Of a stretch of DNA of 64,000 nucleotides, positions 11,700 through 23,489 are shown one piece after another (positions within the stretch are counted from its first letter, which is position 1; each line of letters begins with the position of its first letter). Under the pieces are notes generated by a model, which saw only the letters and a program-made list of their open reading frames with translations, made no database searches and was not told the origin of the DNA. The stretch is from contig JAJEKV010000091.1 in the NCBI GenBank assembly GCA_021234155.1, forward strand, positions 3,977,501 to 4,041,500, read 5' to 3'. The stretch comes from Isoetes taiwanensis (lineage: Eukaryota > Streptophyta > Lycopodiopsida > Isoetales > Isoetaceae). A program made the translations under genes and the position numbers.

Positions 11700-12200
11700 T
11701 GACTCCAGTTCCCTACACAAGAACATATTTTTTGCAACAATTCCAAATGATTAGTAGGGTGAGATCTAAACAAAGGTCATCCAAATAAACTCTGAATTCT
11801 TGAGGAGACATAGGCCTAAAAATAACATCCATGGCTCTGGAAAGTGCAGTGCATTCATTAGTCAAAAAGGCATTCTTTTCATTGCATAAGTTCCCCAAAG
11901 GGGTAATAAAGAGAGTCTTGGGTTGGTCTTCTTCTTTAATACTAATCACAGTTGAATCTGAGAAGCCATCTAAAAATGGGTACACCTCTTTACACCTTTC
12001 TGACATATAAGATCTCTTCTAAGAAGGGCAAAGGTAACAATCTTTGATGGTAGCTTTGTTGAGGTCTCGATAGTCAATGCAAATTCTTAAAGCACCACTT
12101 TTTTTCTCCACGGGAACAATACAAGATACCCATTCGGATTAATAATTTCAATAATAACACCCTGCATCCAACATCTTATCCAATTCATCTTTAATTAGTC
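11700..12200 (-). pseudogene. Ty3/gypsy reverse transcriptase (decayed)
   Basis: The minus strand shows RICIDYRDLNKATIKD (12,030-12,092), FLDGFS and EEDQPKT (about 11,920-11,975), RAMDVIF and the catalytic YLDD box (11,775-11,786). These are RT motifs in the expected order. One long open frame covers 11,713-12,006 and the rest is frameshifted. The palm-finger part before DYRDL is at about 12,100-12,190. Confidence 0.88.
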
Positions 12201-12539
12201 CCATTATTGAAGCATTAATCCTTCTTAGTTTTTGAAAAACAGGTTTACAACTTCTTTAATCTTAATTTCAAATTGACATACATCGGTTTTGATACACGAT
12301 AGCTCTGAATAATCCCAAGCAAATACATCTTTCCTTTCTTCAAAAAACACTTGTATGTTTTTGTTTTTGATATTCAATCAAATCCCCAACAAACAAGGTT
12401 CGAGTCTTACCATTCTTGGTGATTACAATCTCTTGATCTCCTTTTTTTAAGATGCATCAATGGTCAAAATAGGACAGAGTGCTTTTACCTCATTGTCATC
12501 AAGATCATCTTCGAGAATAGCTCCCTCGGTTAAATGTGA

Positions 12540-12985
12540 CATGAGAGTCTCCCTACACAAAGCATCGACTTCAAAATTACATTCTCACGGGGATATGGGT
12601 GATTTCCCATGAAACAAAACTTCGAGAAACCTCCCATTGCTTGATTCTTCAAAAGGCTCAATATCTGCATTTTTGTTTGATAGTCTCCTCTAACTTGTCT
12701 GAGAGATTAATTGTGAATCACCATAAATGTGAATATTGGCAATATTCATAGATTTAACTTCACGGAGACACACAATCAAAGCTTTATATTACGCCACATT
12801 AAAGTGACTTGAGGAAAGATCCTTCCTACTTTAGCTAAAAGTTTGTGAAAGAGTCTTTCAAAATAGCGGCCGATGATGCAACATTTAATTTTTTTAGAGA
12901 TACCTCCATCAAACCATAAGAACCACAATGGTCCTTGTATCTTTGAGAGGTGCACTTTCCATAATAAGAGGAACCATCTCATATT
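12540..12985 (-). pseudogene. Extra RNase H-like domain upstream of RT
   Basis: On the minus strand a FDGGISKK segment (about 12,890-12,915) is followed by LIVCLREVKSMNIANIHIYG and D-S-Q-L-I (about 12,700-12,780), then NFEVDALCRETL near 12,540-12,580. FDGG, the E in an alpha helix, the GDSQL motif and a later D match the catalytic layout of RNase H folds, especially the archaeal/plant type found as a second RNase H in some plant Tat-lineage gypsy elements. It lies between protease and RT, and the conventional RT-linked RNase H is also recognisable downstream. Frameshifts are present. Confidence 0.65.
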
Positions 12986-13339
12986 TTTCTTGGTCTTATT
13001 TTTTTACCCTGTAAGATCCCAAAGGTTCTTCAATTAGCATTTCTTTAATAAAATGTATCTCTTCCTTGGAGTCATAGGAGCCCTCTTGGTTTATAAATTG
13101 TAGTCACGAGCCATTGGAGATGGTACATCTCCTTAGGACAAATTTTGGCACATCCATAGGAAGCTAACCACCTCCTTCCTAAAAGTAAGTCATAGATATC
13201 AGATTCATCTCCTATATCTTCAAAGACACCACAATAAAGTTAGCGACTACAATTATGCCTTACATCAAGAATAGCACTTTAGTCACCACACAATAGGAGA
13301 AATCTTAGCATTATAAAAGATTTTAATAACATAGAAGCT

Positions 13340-13500
13340 TTCTTATCCACCTCAAAACCACATTTCTTCATAATATGATATGGCATGATATTTAGGGGGA
13401 ACCCCCATCAAGTAACACATTAGAAAGTATACCCTCCTAAAACGGTGAACATGTGAATGCTCCGGGGGTCTTCTTCATCTTTGTGCTAGAATAAGGTCGA
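13340..13500 (-). pseudogene. Ty3/gypsy aspartic protease motif region
   Basis: The minus strand reads VLLDGGSP followed, after a one-base shift, by NIMPYH and KKCGFE (about 13,350-13,425). L-L-D-G-G-S is a protease active-site variant of plant gypsy elements. Only this part is clear; the rest of the protease between 13,000 and 13,350 cannot be delimited. Confidence 0.65.
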
Positions 13501-13837
13501 TTGGCATCGATAAAATTCACATAAGCATTTAATACCTCACCATTAGTTTGCTTGAGAGGTACCCTTTTTCTATAACTAGGTGCAATCTTTAATAAAGTAA
13601 AAAGATCCACACTCACCTTAGAATTTTAAACCAAAACATCTACCTCATCAAAGTCTTGATCTTTTTTTACCATATTTTTCTTGAGGGGTGGAGCTATGGT
13701 TTGAGCGAGGTGATTCTACTACAATTGGTACAGGGCTGGCGATGGGAATGCCTACTTAGTTCGACATGTGCTTGAGCTTCATTCATGCTTCTAGTTTTGC
13801 ACCACCATAACTTCTTGGTTTAGGAACTTCAAAGAAT

Positions 13838-14930
13838 AAATCTTATAGAGGTGCTTGGTTCAGTCAAATCTCCACCACTCTTTTGGACTCACGGTCTCTT
13901 CTCTTTTTTCACAAGCTTAGCAAAATATTCCTTAACAGCACACCTAGCATCGGTATGGCCAATCTCTTTACAAAAGAACAAAGCAGGACTTTCCTTTCCA
14001 AAGTGGCCTTTCCCTGTACATTTGGGGCACACTTGCCAATAGCATATTTCTGATGGGTGAGAATTCCTATTGCAATGAATACATTGAGGTTAAGTTTTAC
14101 ATTCTTCGCACCTTGAGTTCAACCAATTGTTTGGTTATTTACGCTAAGGCTTGATAACCTTGGATAGGTTCTTGACCTCTCGCAACTTGAGAATTGGCTT
14201 CCTCCTCTTTAGATTTCTTTTCTCTTTTGTATGGCATAAATTTGGAATAGAAGGGGATGATCATAATGTGCATCGGTAACATCAAGGATAAAGCGGGTCA
14301 TGATTATGAGGAGGAACATGATGCTTATCGGAGGAAAGTAAAAGCATCTGGGTTAGATCGATGGTTTTGGCAAAGACTTTGTATATGGAATCAAACCCTT
14401 CAACGGCTTGGATTTTGAGAAATTTTCTTTGGATATGGTCTTCTTTGTAGACCATTAATAAAAAGCGATAACTAAAAGCGAGTTGGGATGGTGATTTGTG
14501 CTTTTTGACATCGCTCATAAATGTACTAAACCTTTCCTTATCTTGGTTCACACTTTCTCCTGCATGTATAGAAAAAACCTTGCAATTCATTAACAAATCT
14601 TGTGGAGGCGACTAACTTACCAAATCTATCCGAAACTTCTTGACAAGTTCATCCCATGAGGTGGTACCCATCAACTTCTCATGGGTTAACCAAGCACGAC
14701 TTCACTCTCATCTTTGAAACATTTTCAAATTAAAAGCTTGCATCCTTTCTTGAAACCATAATCCACCTGTAATAGTCTTCAAATATTCTCAAAAAGTGGT
14801 TAGCACTCATCTTTGGAATCAAAGGTAGGCAAGGGGAGCGGGGACATTCAACTCAAGCTGGTATGGCATGTTCAAGAGTAAGCTAGGATAAGAGCTTGAG
14901 AGGCAATGGCCTCTCTGCAATGATGCGGTA
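13838..14930 (-). pseudogene. Ty3/gypsy gag (decayed)
   Basis: On the minus strand the capsid-like part spans about 14,280-14,930 (open frame 14,282-14,596 with ESVNQDKERFSTFMSDV, typical of plant gypsy gag). It is followed at 13,940-14,035 by zinc-knuckle sequence (CPKCTGKGHFGKE, then FCKEIGHTDARC with frame adjustments). A near copy is at 16,730-17,777 and a short one at 1-159. It is the first domain after LTR-B. Confidence 0.75.
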
Positions 14931-15026
14931 CATCAATATCTTCCAATGGTTCTGGTCTGGCTGGAAATTTTTTGCTTTGGAGCCATGAGTTACGAGATCG
15001 GGGAAGATCTGGGTAGAACCTCAAGA

Positions 15027-16729
15027 TGTTGACCCTCAACCATGGCCTAGAGAGTCAAACACAAAAGCTAGCTTGAGTTTTCCTCAAGTTGGGGTTAAAA
15101 CCTCCAGATCACTTAAGGTGATCAATCTACACAAAATTTTCCAAAGAAAGAAGCTAAGTTATAGAGTTTTCATACCTTTCCCAATTACGGATTTTGGACT
15201 CCTTGCTCAAATCGACCACCGGATCTAATGCGGTCGATTTTCAAGGTCGGATACACATGACTTACTCAGAAAAGTTGTAGGCAAGCAAAGGTAAAGATCT
15301 TGACCAAGTGCGAGTCTTGATTTGTGAGATATTCGATCTCAAAGTTGGGTCAATTTTTGGTCAATGTGGGTCAATATTACAAGCGAGCTTTCGAGTTTTT
15401 GTAACTTGAGTTGTAGGTTGAAATTTAAAGAAATTCCAAACTAAGGTGCTCTATAGACTTCAAGGGGTAAAGGTGCATCTTGACAAATCATAATTTGAAT
15501 CCCTAAAACTATTTTTTTTAGCCTTTTTTGTAGATATATCCGTCTAGGTTTGTATCAGGAGAGAATCACGAAAAATAACAACTTCGATGCAAGATGGATT
15601 TTTCTGAAATTTTTGTGCAATACAGGTGCAAATAAATAGGGATCCAATAGTGCAAATGGTCTTATGCAAAGAAAAATAGGGAATTCTTTTACATAAAATG
15701 TTTGTGATGCAAAAATGCTAAAGGATCATGGCTAGATGGAGCTTTTTGAATACCAGGCAATCAATTTTCATTGATATGAAGGTAATATAAAGGTGAATAA
15801 GGATCTTAGGAACATATATCAATCAATAATGTAATTCGGGGAGGTCAATAATAGTATCAAAATCAATAGTATCAGTCAATCTTCGGTTAAGCGGGGAACA
15901 CTTTCGCGAAACTTCAAACGTCTTCTAATCATGCCCGGCATGTATCAATGTCGAGTTTGATGCGTCTGGGCCTTCAAAAATTCTACATTAGCGATCACCC
16001 GATTATATTTTCAAATTTTTATGGATCGAGAATCTTGGGCTTTGATTATGGGTTTTGTTTGGTAGCTAAAATTTATCAAGAGAGATTAACGGAGATTGAA
16101 GGAGTTTTTCTAATTTTAGGGTTAAATGGAGAGGGAATCTACGTGAGCATCTTTGAGTATATTTGGAGATTAGGCCTTTTAAAAATTCAATTTTCAATGG
16201 CGTAAGTGGGAAAATGAACCTTTGGTTTTTGGGATCTCTAGGAATCTTTAAGGATGCCCTCAAAGGTTGGGAGCATATATGGCCTTGCCACATGGCATAT
16301 GGCATCCTTATGGCATCTAGAATGATACCTAGGTTATTCACCTAGAGTTTTGACATAGAATTTATTTTCAAAGGAGCGGGCAAAAGTAGGATGGCATATG
16401 AAATAGAAAGGAGTTTGTGATAGAATGAGAGTGGGGTTGAGGAATCAAGGCAAAAATGAGAGAGGGGCATGGAAAATGTGAAGGGGAATAATTTAGGGGC
16501 AAAGATTCTAGTTTACCATGGGGTCTTCAAACTCTAGCTTCCAATCTTCAAAAGGTATCTTCCAAACTTCTTACCCAAAACCTTATAAGCATCCTTTGAC
16601 CTCAAATGAAGCATTTCTTATGAGAGTTGACCTTGAAGATAAAGATCCCTTGACCTTCACACCAATGTTGACTACCAAGTCTCCTAACTCTTAGCAAACA
16701 AGCCAATCAATTAGTATGTTGCCCTTTGG
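15027..16729 (-). mobile_element. Gypsy LTR-B (5' LTR of the gag-pol remnant)
   Basis: It begins TGTTGACCC and is collinear with LTR-A. It breaks off at TTGCCCTTTGG inside the terminal hairpin, so the last 7 or so bases (ending CAACA) are missing, and gag sequence of a second element follows directly. It carries the uninterrupted array target site at about 16,256-16,260. Confidence 0.8.
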
Positions 16730-17777
16730 AAACCTTGCGATGGCCTTACTATTACATTTAGGACACACTTGCCAATAGCAAATTTTCGATGGATTAGGGA
16801 ATTCCTATTGCAATGAATACATTCGAGGGTAAGTTTTACCTGTTCTTGTAGCCTTGAGTTCAACCAATTGTTTGGTTAGTTCCGCTAAAGCTTCAGTAAC
16901 CTTAGATAGGTCTGACTTGACCTCTGTAACTTGAGAATTAGCTTCCTCCTCTTTAGATTTCTTCTTTTCTTTCATATGGCATAAAACTGGAATGGAAGGG
17001 TGATGATCATAATGTGCATCGATGCATCGAGGTAAAAGTATCATGGCTATGGTGAGGAAACATGGTGCTTGTCGGGGGCAAGGTAGAAACATCTGAGTCG
17101 GTCGATTGGTTTTGACAAAACTTTGTATATAGAATCAAATCCTTGGCTGACTTGGATCTTGGCGGTTTCCTTTGGATGTCTGGTCTCCTTTCTAAACCAT
17201 TAATAAAAGCAGTGACTAAAAAAAGGGTTCGAATTGTGACCTGAGCTCTTTGGCACCTGCTCATGTATGTACTAAACCTTTCTTTGTACTGATTCACACT
17301 TTCCCTGCATGTATAGAAAATTTTGCAACTCATTTACCAAATCTTTTGGGTGGCCAACCTACCAAACCTTTCTAAGAACTTCTTGGCGAGTTCATCCATG
17401 AGGTGGTTCCCATTAACTTTTCATAAGTTAACCAAGCACCAGCCCTCACTCTCCTCTTTGAAACATTTTTCAAATTCTGAAAGCTTGCATCCTTTTTAAA
17501 ACCATAATCCTGTAATAATCTTCAAATATTCTCAAAAAGTTGTTACTTAATCTTTGGAATCAAAAAAGTAGGCAAGGAGGGGGGAGGGACATTCAATTCA
17601 AATTGATATGGCGGGTTTTGGAAGCGAGGCTAGTTGAAAGAAACTTGAAGGCAATGGCCTTTCTCTACCCAATGATCTGGTGCATCAACATCCTCTAATG
17701 GTTCTTGTTCTGCTGGAAATTTTTTGTTTTGGAGCCATGAGTTGAGATCGAGGGAAGATCTCGGTAGAACCTCAAGA
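16730..17777 (-). pseudogene. Second gypsy gag fragment
   Basis: Collinear with 13,990-15,026: zinc-knuckle end at 16,740-16,800 and capsid-like part at 17,007-17,500 (ESVNQYKERFSTYMS). Stops and frameshifts are frequent. The left edge is a sharp junction with the truncated LTR-B, so this is a separate element copy cut by a rearrangement. Confidence 0.7.
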
Positions 17778-19710
17778 TGTTGACCCTTAACACAGGCTAG
17801 AGGAGTCAAACACAAAAAAGCCAACTTGGAATTTATGCTCAAATTGGGGTTAGAACCTCTAGATCACTTAAGGTGATCGTCTACACAAGTTTTAAAGAAA
17901 AAGCTCAAATATCAAGTACTCACACCTTTCCCAATTAGAGAATAAGGCCTTCACTCAAATGCGATGTAGTTCTCATAGGTGGATTGACTTCAAAAGGCCA
18001 AATGATTGTGACTTATGTAGAAAAGTTATAGGTATGCAATGGAAAAGATCTTGACCAAGTCGGGTTCTAGTGCGCAAGATATTAGATCTCAAAGTTGAGT
18101 CAATTTTGGAGTCAAAGCCACAAGCGGATCTCGAATTTTGTAACTTGAGTTGAGGAGAATTTTTGAGAAATTCAAAACTCAGGATGAAGTATAGGTCCCA
18201 AAGATGTAGGGCATGCAATCAAATCTTAATTTGAATCACTAAACTATTTTTTGGCCTTTTTGTGGATAGCAGGTCTAAAATTTGTATCGAGACGAGAATG
18301 CAAAAAATGATAACTTGAGTTTGGAATGGTTTTCTCGAACTTTTTGTGCACACAGTGCAAATATGATTGGAAATGAGGGCAACTGGTCATATGCAGGGAA
18401 AAGGTTGTAGAATATCTTCTTGTAAAATGTTTTCATGGCTAGAATGCTAAAAAGAATATGACAGTCAAACTTTTTGGCACTTGGCGGGCAATTTCTATTG
18501 ATTTGAAGGTAATACAAGATAGATGTAGGTCATAAGAACATAAATCAATCATCAGAAGATCTCAAAAAGTCATGTAATAATATCATAGGAGGATAATCGG
18601 TCCAATTTTCTCAAATCCCGAGCTGTGGAATGCTTTCGGATACTTCATAAGCGTCTTCAGATCATGCTCAGCATGTATCAATGTTGAGGTTTGATGTGTA
18701 TGGGCCTTCAAAAAACTTATGTCATTGTTTCCCCGGTATATAGGTTTAGATTTGATGATTACGGCATCTTAGGACTTAATTTTTAGGCTTAACGAGATGC
18801 TTATGGCCGGGAATCCAAGAATAGGTAGTTTTATAGCTTAAGAATCCAATCCCGCATGATTGAGCAAGTTTCGAGGTTTAGGGTTGTTCAAGCTGTATTT
18901 TTTCGAGAAAAATCTCGCGATCACGATGGCCCGTATTTTTGGAGTATAAACTTCGAATATGATTTGAAAATCTTGAAAAGCTAGGCTATGGTTTAAAAGG
19001 TGCCCATAAAATAGTTGAGAAGTTTTAATCATTTGAGGCAATGGCAACCCTAATTTTTTAGGGAATATGCTAGATCTAGATACCATAACTTGGAATATTC
19101 CATGGGGTATATGGGTAACATATGGATACTTAAGGCATAATGGTGGGTAAAACAAAAAGGTATAAAAATTACAACCAAGAATTAGACTAGGGGCATTTGC
19201 AAGTGTGTGACATAGGGGAATAAAAATGAGAAAAAGGATATGAAATGGGAAGATCATCTTTTGAAGGGGGGGCAAAGGCATTAGGAAAAGGATTTAAGCA
19301 AAGCATGGTGTGATTGGCAAAAAAGGTGAGCAAAAGGGGATATAGGTATAAAGGGAAATATGACTAGGAAAATTTCAAAATGGGGGTAAGAATATGGATA
19401 AAAATGGCTGGGAGGTGGAATCAAATACCACAGGGTCTTCCAAACTTTGTCTTCCAATCTTCAAAAGCATCTTCCAATCTTCTCAACCCAAAATCTCATA
19501 AAAGCATCCTTTGACTACCTTTGACCTCAAATGAAGTACCTTCCATGGGAGTTGACCTTGAATATTTGTGTTGACCTTTGAAGATTGATGTTGTTTGACC
19601 TCCCACATCAATGTTGACTACCAAGCTCTTCTTTGATTTAATTCTTCCAAAATGACTTGACCTAACTTCAATACTGAACCAAGTTAGTATGTTGCCCTTT
19701 GGGGGCAACA
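17778..19710 (-). mobile_element. Gypsy LTR-C (diverged relative of LTR-A/B)
   Basis: About 1.93 kb, starting TGTTGACCC and ending with a terminal hairpin (TGTTGCCC...GGGCAACA, one extra G). The first 900 bp and the last 280 bp align with LTR-A/B; the middle is different and longer. It is the 5' LTR of the gag fragment at 16,730-17,777. Confidence 0.7.
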
Positions 19711-19719
19711 CTCATGCTC

Positions 19720-20021
19720 TCACTTTTCTTTTATAATTCTTGCCCCTTAATCTCATCCATCCATCTCCAACCACTTCATCTCCACCATCCTTTTTGCCTC
19801 TTCATCTTTACCCTTCATTTTACGCCTCTTCATCCCCTAGCCTTAGATAATGTACCCCTCTTCAACCACTAACAAAATCTTAGAAGCCCTTAAATTTAAA
19901 TAAACTAGATCTAGGCCCCTTTAATTTTTTGGTGCCTTAGACCTTTACAACATTTGGGCTTTATAAAGTGACCCCCTTCACCTTTAAGCATACAAGATTA
20001 CATGGTTTTACCATGTTGGCC
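19720..20021. repeat. Direct repeat copy 1 (matches 23,177-23,474)
   Basis: About 300 bp, pyrimidine-rich, from TTATAATTCTTGCCCC to ACCATGTTGGCC, nearly identical to 23,177-23,474. It flanks LTR-C on one side and the 23.5-kb repeat on the other and is probably an LTR or untranslated fragment. Confidence 0.7.
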
Positions 20022-21453
20022 AGATGCCAAAAAACCAGTCAACATCTACAAACAAAAAATGGGCAGTCCCCTCGGCCCCAAGATTTAATACAATAATATT
20101 AAGGTTAATAAAAAGGCTCCTCAAGGGGACACACCCACATACCTTATAAAAGCTTCTATGGCTCACGGTCCCGTGTGGGTAACCATTCCTTGGTAGGGCA
20201 TAAAAATTCATATGGTGTAAAATATGGACCTTGGAGGGCTCATTCAAATGTTGAGTCAAATCAAACAAGCTAGTTTTCACGCAAGGTAAAAAGGGGGCAC
20301 GCCAAACAAAAATGCATTTTTGAAAAAAGCAGCAAGGACAAAGGGGCACCCAAACAACGTGTTGGCTCAAAGGGAATAAATGGGTCAAGATATTAACAAA
20401 GGACAAGGTGCACATTAAAAAACAAATAAGCCAAAATAATAGCAAGGAACAACGTGATAGAGTGGTGAATAAAGGGAAGAAAGATCAAAAATAAGATAAG
20501 ACCAAAAGATGATGTGGGAAGAAATTAGTGGATAAAAACAAAAGAGATATATGGGAATGAATGTGACAAGGAAGAAAAGAAGAAAGGAAGGATGGCTGAT
20601 AACGGTTGTTATCAATACAGAGGCGAGGGATATGGCGAACCTTGGAGGATGGATTTAAGCCGAAGAGGAGACATGGAGATGAAAGATGCTTTTTTTCTTT
20701 CTTTTTTCTCACGATAGAGCAGTCATAGATCTGACCCTGAGAGGAGAATGATGGGAATGATAGCACGCTTCCCTTTGTTCTGAGATCCGGCTATGGATTG
20801 GAAATTGAAGATATTTGCTTCTTGATATCTTACCTTTCTTTCTTTTTGCAAAATCCGGCTGACAAAGGCGGAAGGCGGAGGCAAGGGCGGCAATGGGATG
20901 GGCCCCAACTATGGCGGATCTTGATTCCTTCTTTTCTCCTATCCTTTTTCTTGATCTTCTCTCATTTTTACGCGCAAGGAGCGAGCCATGGCGACAAAAG
21001 GATACAGCGGAAACCCATTCTTTTTTGCATCGCGGATTTTTTTGTAGAGCTTTTGGCCATGGTTTTTGCATATATAATGCAAGGGCAGCGGTTTTGTGTA
21101 ATACCAAGCCACAATGAGAAAACAAGGCGGAGATGAAGCTCTCTTCTTTCACTTTAATTTCGCGACTTCCAACAAAGCAGGCTTAGATCTTTGATAGAAT
21201 GAGATGGAGAAATGGCTTCTTGGCGGCTCTCCTGGAAATATTCAAGAAGCATTATCTCCTTAGACATCTTCATGCATTCTTTCTTGAGGGTGTAGCATCT
21301 TCAACAAGCGACTTTTTTTTTTTTTTTTTTCTTTGTTCTCAAGGCAATGGAAAGCAATTTGTGATAAACATGGCGAGAATGAAAACAATGGCGGAATGAA
21401 AGCGAGCACCAAGAAATGATCTTGGGGAAGATTAGATCTCGGTAGAACCTCCA
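20022..21453 (-). mobile_element. Putative internal region of a non-autonomous gypsy relative
   Basis: It has no recognised domain. The left edge (CAACATCTACAAAC, then GGGCAGTCCCCT) resembles the 3' non-coding edge after LTR-A at 8,756-8,796. The right edge carries GATCTCGGTAGAACCT at 21,436-21,451, the same string that abuts LTR-C at 17,757-17,773. These shared edges suggest the inside of a related element. Open frames here (up to 147 codons) overlap one another on both strands and have no family signature. Confidence 0.4.
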
Positions 21454-21979
21454 TGATGGCCGGGTTTTCCCATACCCCCATCATTCAACCTCAAAAAAAT
21501 CGGGGATCATTCATAGTGAGAACTATAATGCAAAAAGCGAATGGATTGAGACGAAAACAAGAAATTAAGAACAAATCTGGGCCCAAAATAATCTTCAATC
21601 TATAAGAAATATGTAGCATAATAACGGGGGTTTTCTTTGTGTTTTATGCGCTTTTCACTAAGGTTTTCCTATGATTTAAGTGATGTATTCAAATGGATGT
21701 ACTAATCATTACATCTAGAGTGCACCATTTCTAGGCCATTGATTTTAGCTTTTTTTTTTTCCAATGGTCAACAACCACACAACAAAAGCTTTTTTTGTGT
21801 GTGGTGCATAATGATCAACAACCAATGGCTCACAACAAAAAGCTCTTTTTTTTTGTCGTGTGGTGCATAATGGTCAACAACCAATGGCTCCAGACAAAAG
21901 CCCTCTTTTGTGTGTGTGGTGCATAATGGGCACATAGAAGGGCTTGAAGGAATGTAGTGCGGGTTCCCGCCCGGCAACA
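21454..21979 (-). mobile_element. Putative short LTR (LTR-D)
   Basis: It begins TGATGGCCGGG beside the shared GATCTCGGTAGAACCT string and ends CCGGCAACA, giving TG...CA ends of about 526 bp. A GCGGGTTCCCGC hairpin lies near the right end. Three imperfect repeats of a TGTGTGGTGCATAATG unit occur at 21,795-21,930. No second copy is present in the window, so the LTR call rests on edges alone. Confidence 0.4.
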
Positions 21980-23176
21980 CATTTCTTATCATAACTTTTG
22001 ATCGAGCTCTGTTTGAGATGATTTTTATTCTTAAGTTGGAAAGCTCTCTCAGAGTCTTTTTGATAGTGTATGATATGGATATGTTTGGTTAAGTTATCTA
22101 TGCTAAAACAGCAATTTTCCGGCCGGGTTTATTTGTAGGCTTTCACATCCTACCAGGTGATTAATCTGAGAGTTAAGCTATTGGATATTGTTTTATGGCT
22201 CATTCTGAATGAAGCTTGCAAAAATTACCATGCATTTTAGATTTTGAGGCTTCTAGATCCTTGTGCTAACAAGTAGAAAAGTTCCCACTTTGGTTTCTCA
22301 CCACAAGAATCCATGGAGGCCAAAGGCTCTTTGTTAAATTCAGGTTGAAAAAAATGTTTGTGTATGGAGTGTTTTTGCAAACTTTATGACTTTCGGAATA
22401 ATGGGATCAATGCACTCTATCTTTATGGTAACTTTTACTTATGTTTCTATTTGTTTTATTGTGATGAAATTCAAAAGCTTCTGGTGATGAAAGCCTCAAA
22501 TGAATTCTAGTTTTTTTTCTGGTTTGAATTCTAAAATTTTGTCCTGCCAGGGAGGGATGTGGCGTCCTAAGGCCAGAAGGGACAAAAGAGTATTTTGCAA
22601 CACAAACCATTAACATCCAACATATAAAATTAAATCCCCAACACATAACAACAACCAACACATATGACCCATTGATATTAACAACCAACACATAACTACC
22701 ATTGACATTAATTAACACAACCATTAGGTTCCAACACATTTAAATTAAAATCCCCCTTAAACCCCCTTTGGTTTGGGTGCATATTCACCGAGGGGTTAGG
22801 CGTTGGGGAGCCCTCATAATTGTATTTTTGCATCTCACGGAAATCAACACCATAATAGTATTACTTGAAATCTTATAGTATTTTTCGAAGATCTTGTTAT
22901 ACAATTATAGCAAATTTTGTACTTGCATACCCCACAAGCGAGGAACTTCACGTCTACGTGTAGATTAAGGAATAAGGGGTGAATATGCCTATCAACGACT
23001 CCTGTTGCCGGGTCACCCCGATGTGGAATATGCACCCAAACCCGAAGAAAAAATACACAATGCAAATTGCCCTCCATGCCTACGAGAACATGGGAGGCCT
23101 CCTGATCCATGATCAAGAGAGGTCCTACAGACCCTCTCAAGAATCTTGGATCAAGGGAGGGGAGGGCTCGTGCTCC
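21980..23176. other. Unassigned repeat-like DNA
   Basis: There is no gene. The stretch 22,000-22,110 resembles the start of the untranslated region seen in many plant gypsy LTRs, but no domain supports it. At 22,540-22,560 CCAGGGAGGGA followed by TGTGGCGTCC looks like a purine tract plus LTR start on the plus strand. A short satellite-like run of CCAACACATA motifs lies at 22,610-22,740. Confidence 0.35.
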
Positions 23177-23474
23177 TCACTTTCTTTATAATTCTTGCCC
23201 CTTAATCTCATCCATCCATCTCAACCACTTCATCTCCACCATCCTTTTTGCCTCTTCATCACACCCCTTCATTTTACGCCTCTTCATCCCTAGCCTTAGA
23301 TAGTAATGTACCCCTCTTCAACCACTAACAAAATCTTAGAAGCCCTTAAATTTAAACAACTAGATCTAGGCCCTTTAATTTTTTTGGTGCCTTAGACCTT
23401 TACAATATTTAGGGCTTTATAATTGTTACATACCTTTAAGCATACAAGATTACATGGTTTTACCATGTTGGCCA
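23177..23474. repeat. Direct repeat copy 2 (matches 19,720-20,021)
   Basis: Same segment as 19,720-20,021, with about the same ends and a few small indels. It is followed directly by the repeat shared with 32.1-33.6 kb. Confidence 0.7.
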
Positions 23475-23489
23475 AGAAAACCGGTCAAG

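Noticed and set aside
20008-21152. Several overlapping frames of 90-147 codons
   Set aside because: They overlap on both strands, have biased composition and lie inside a probable gypsy-type internal region.
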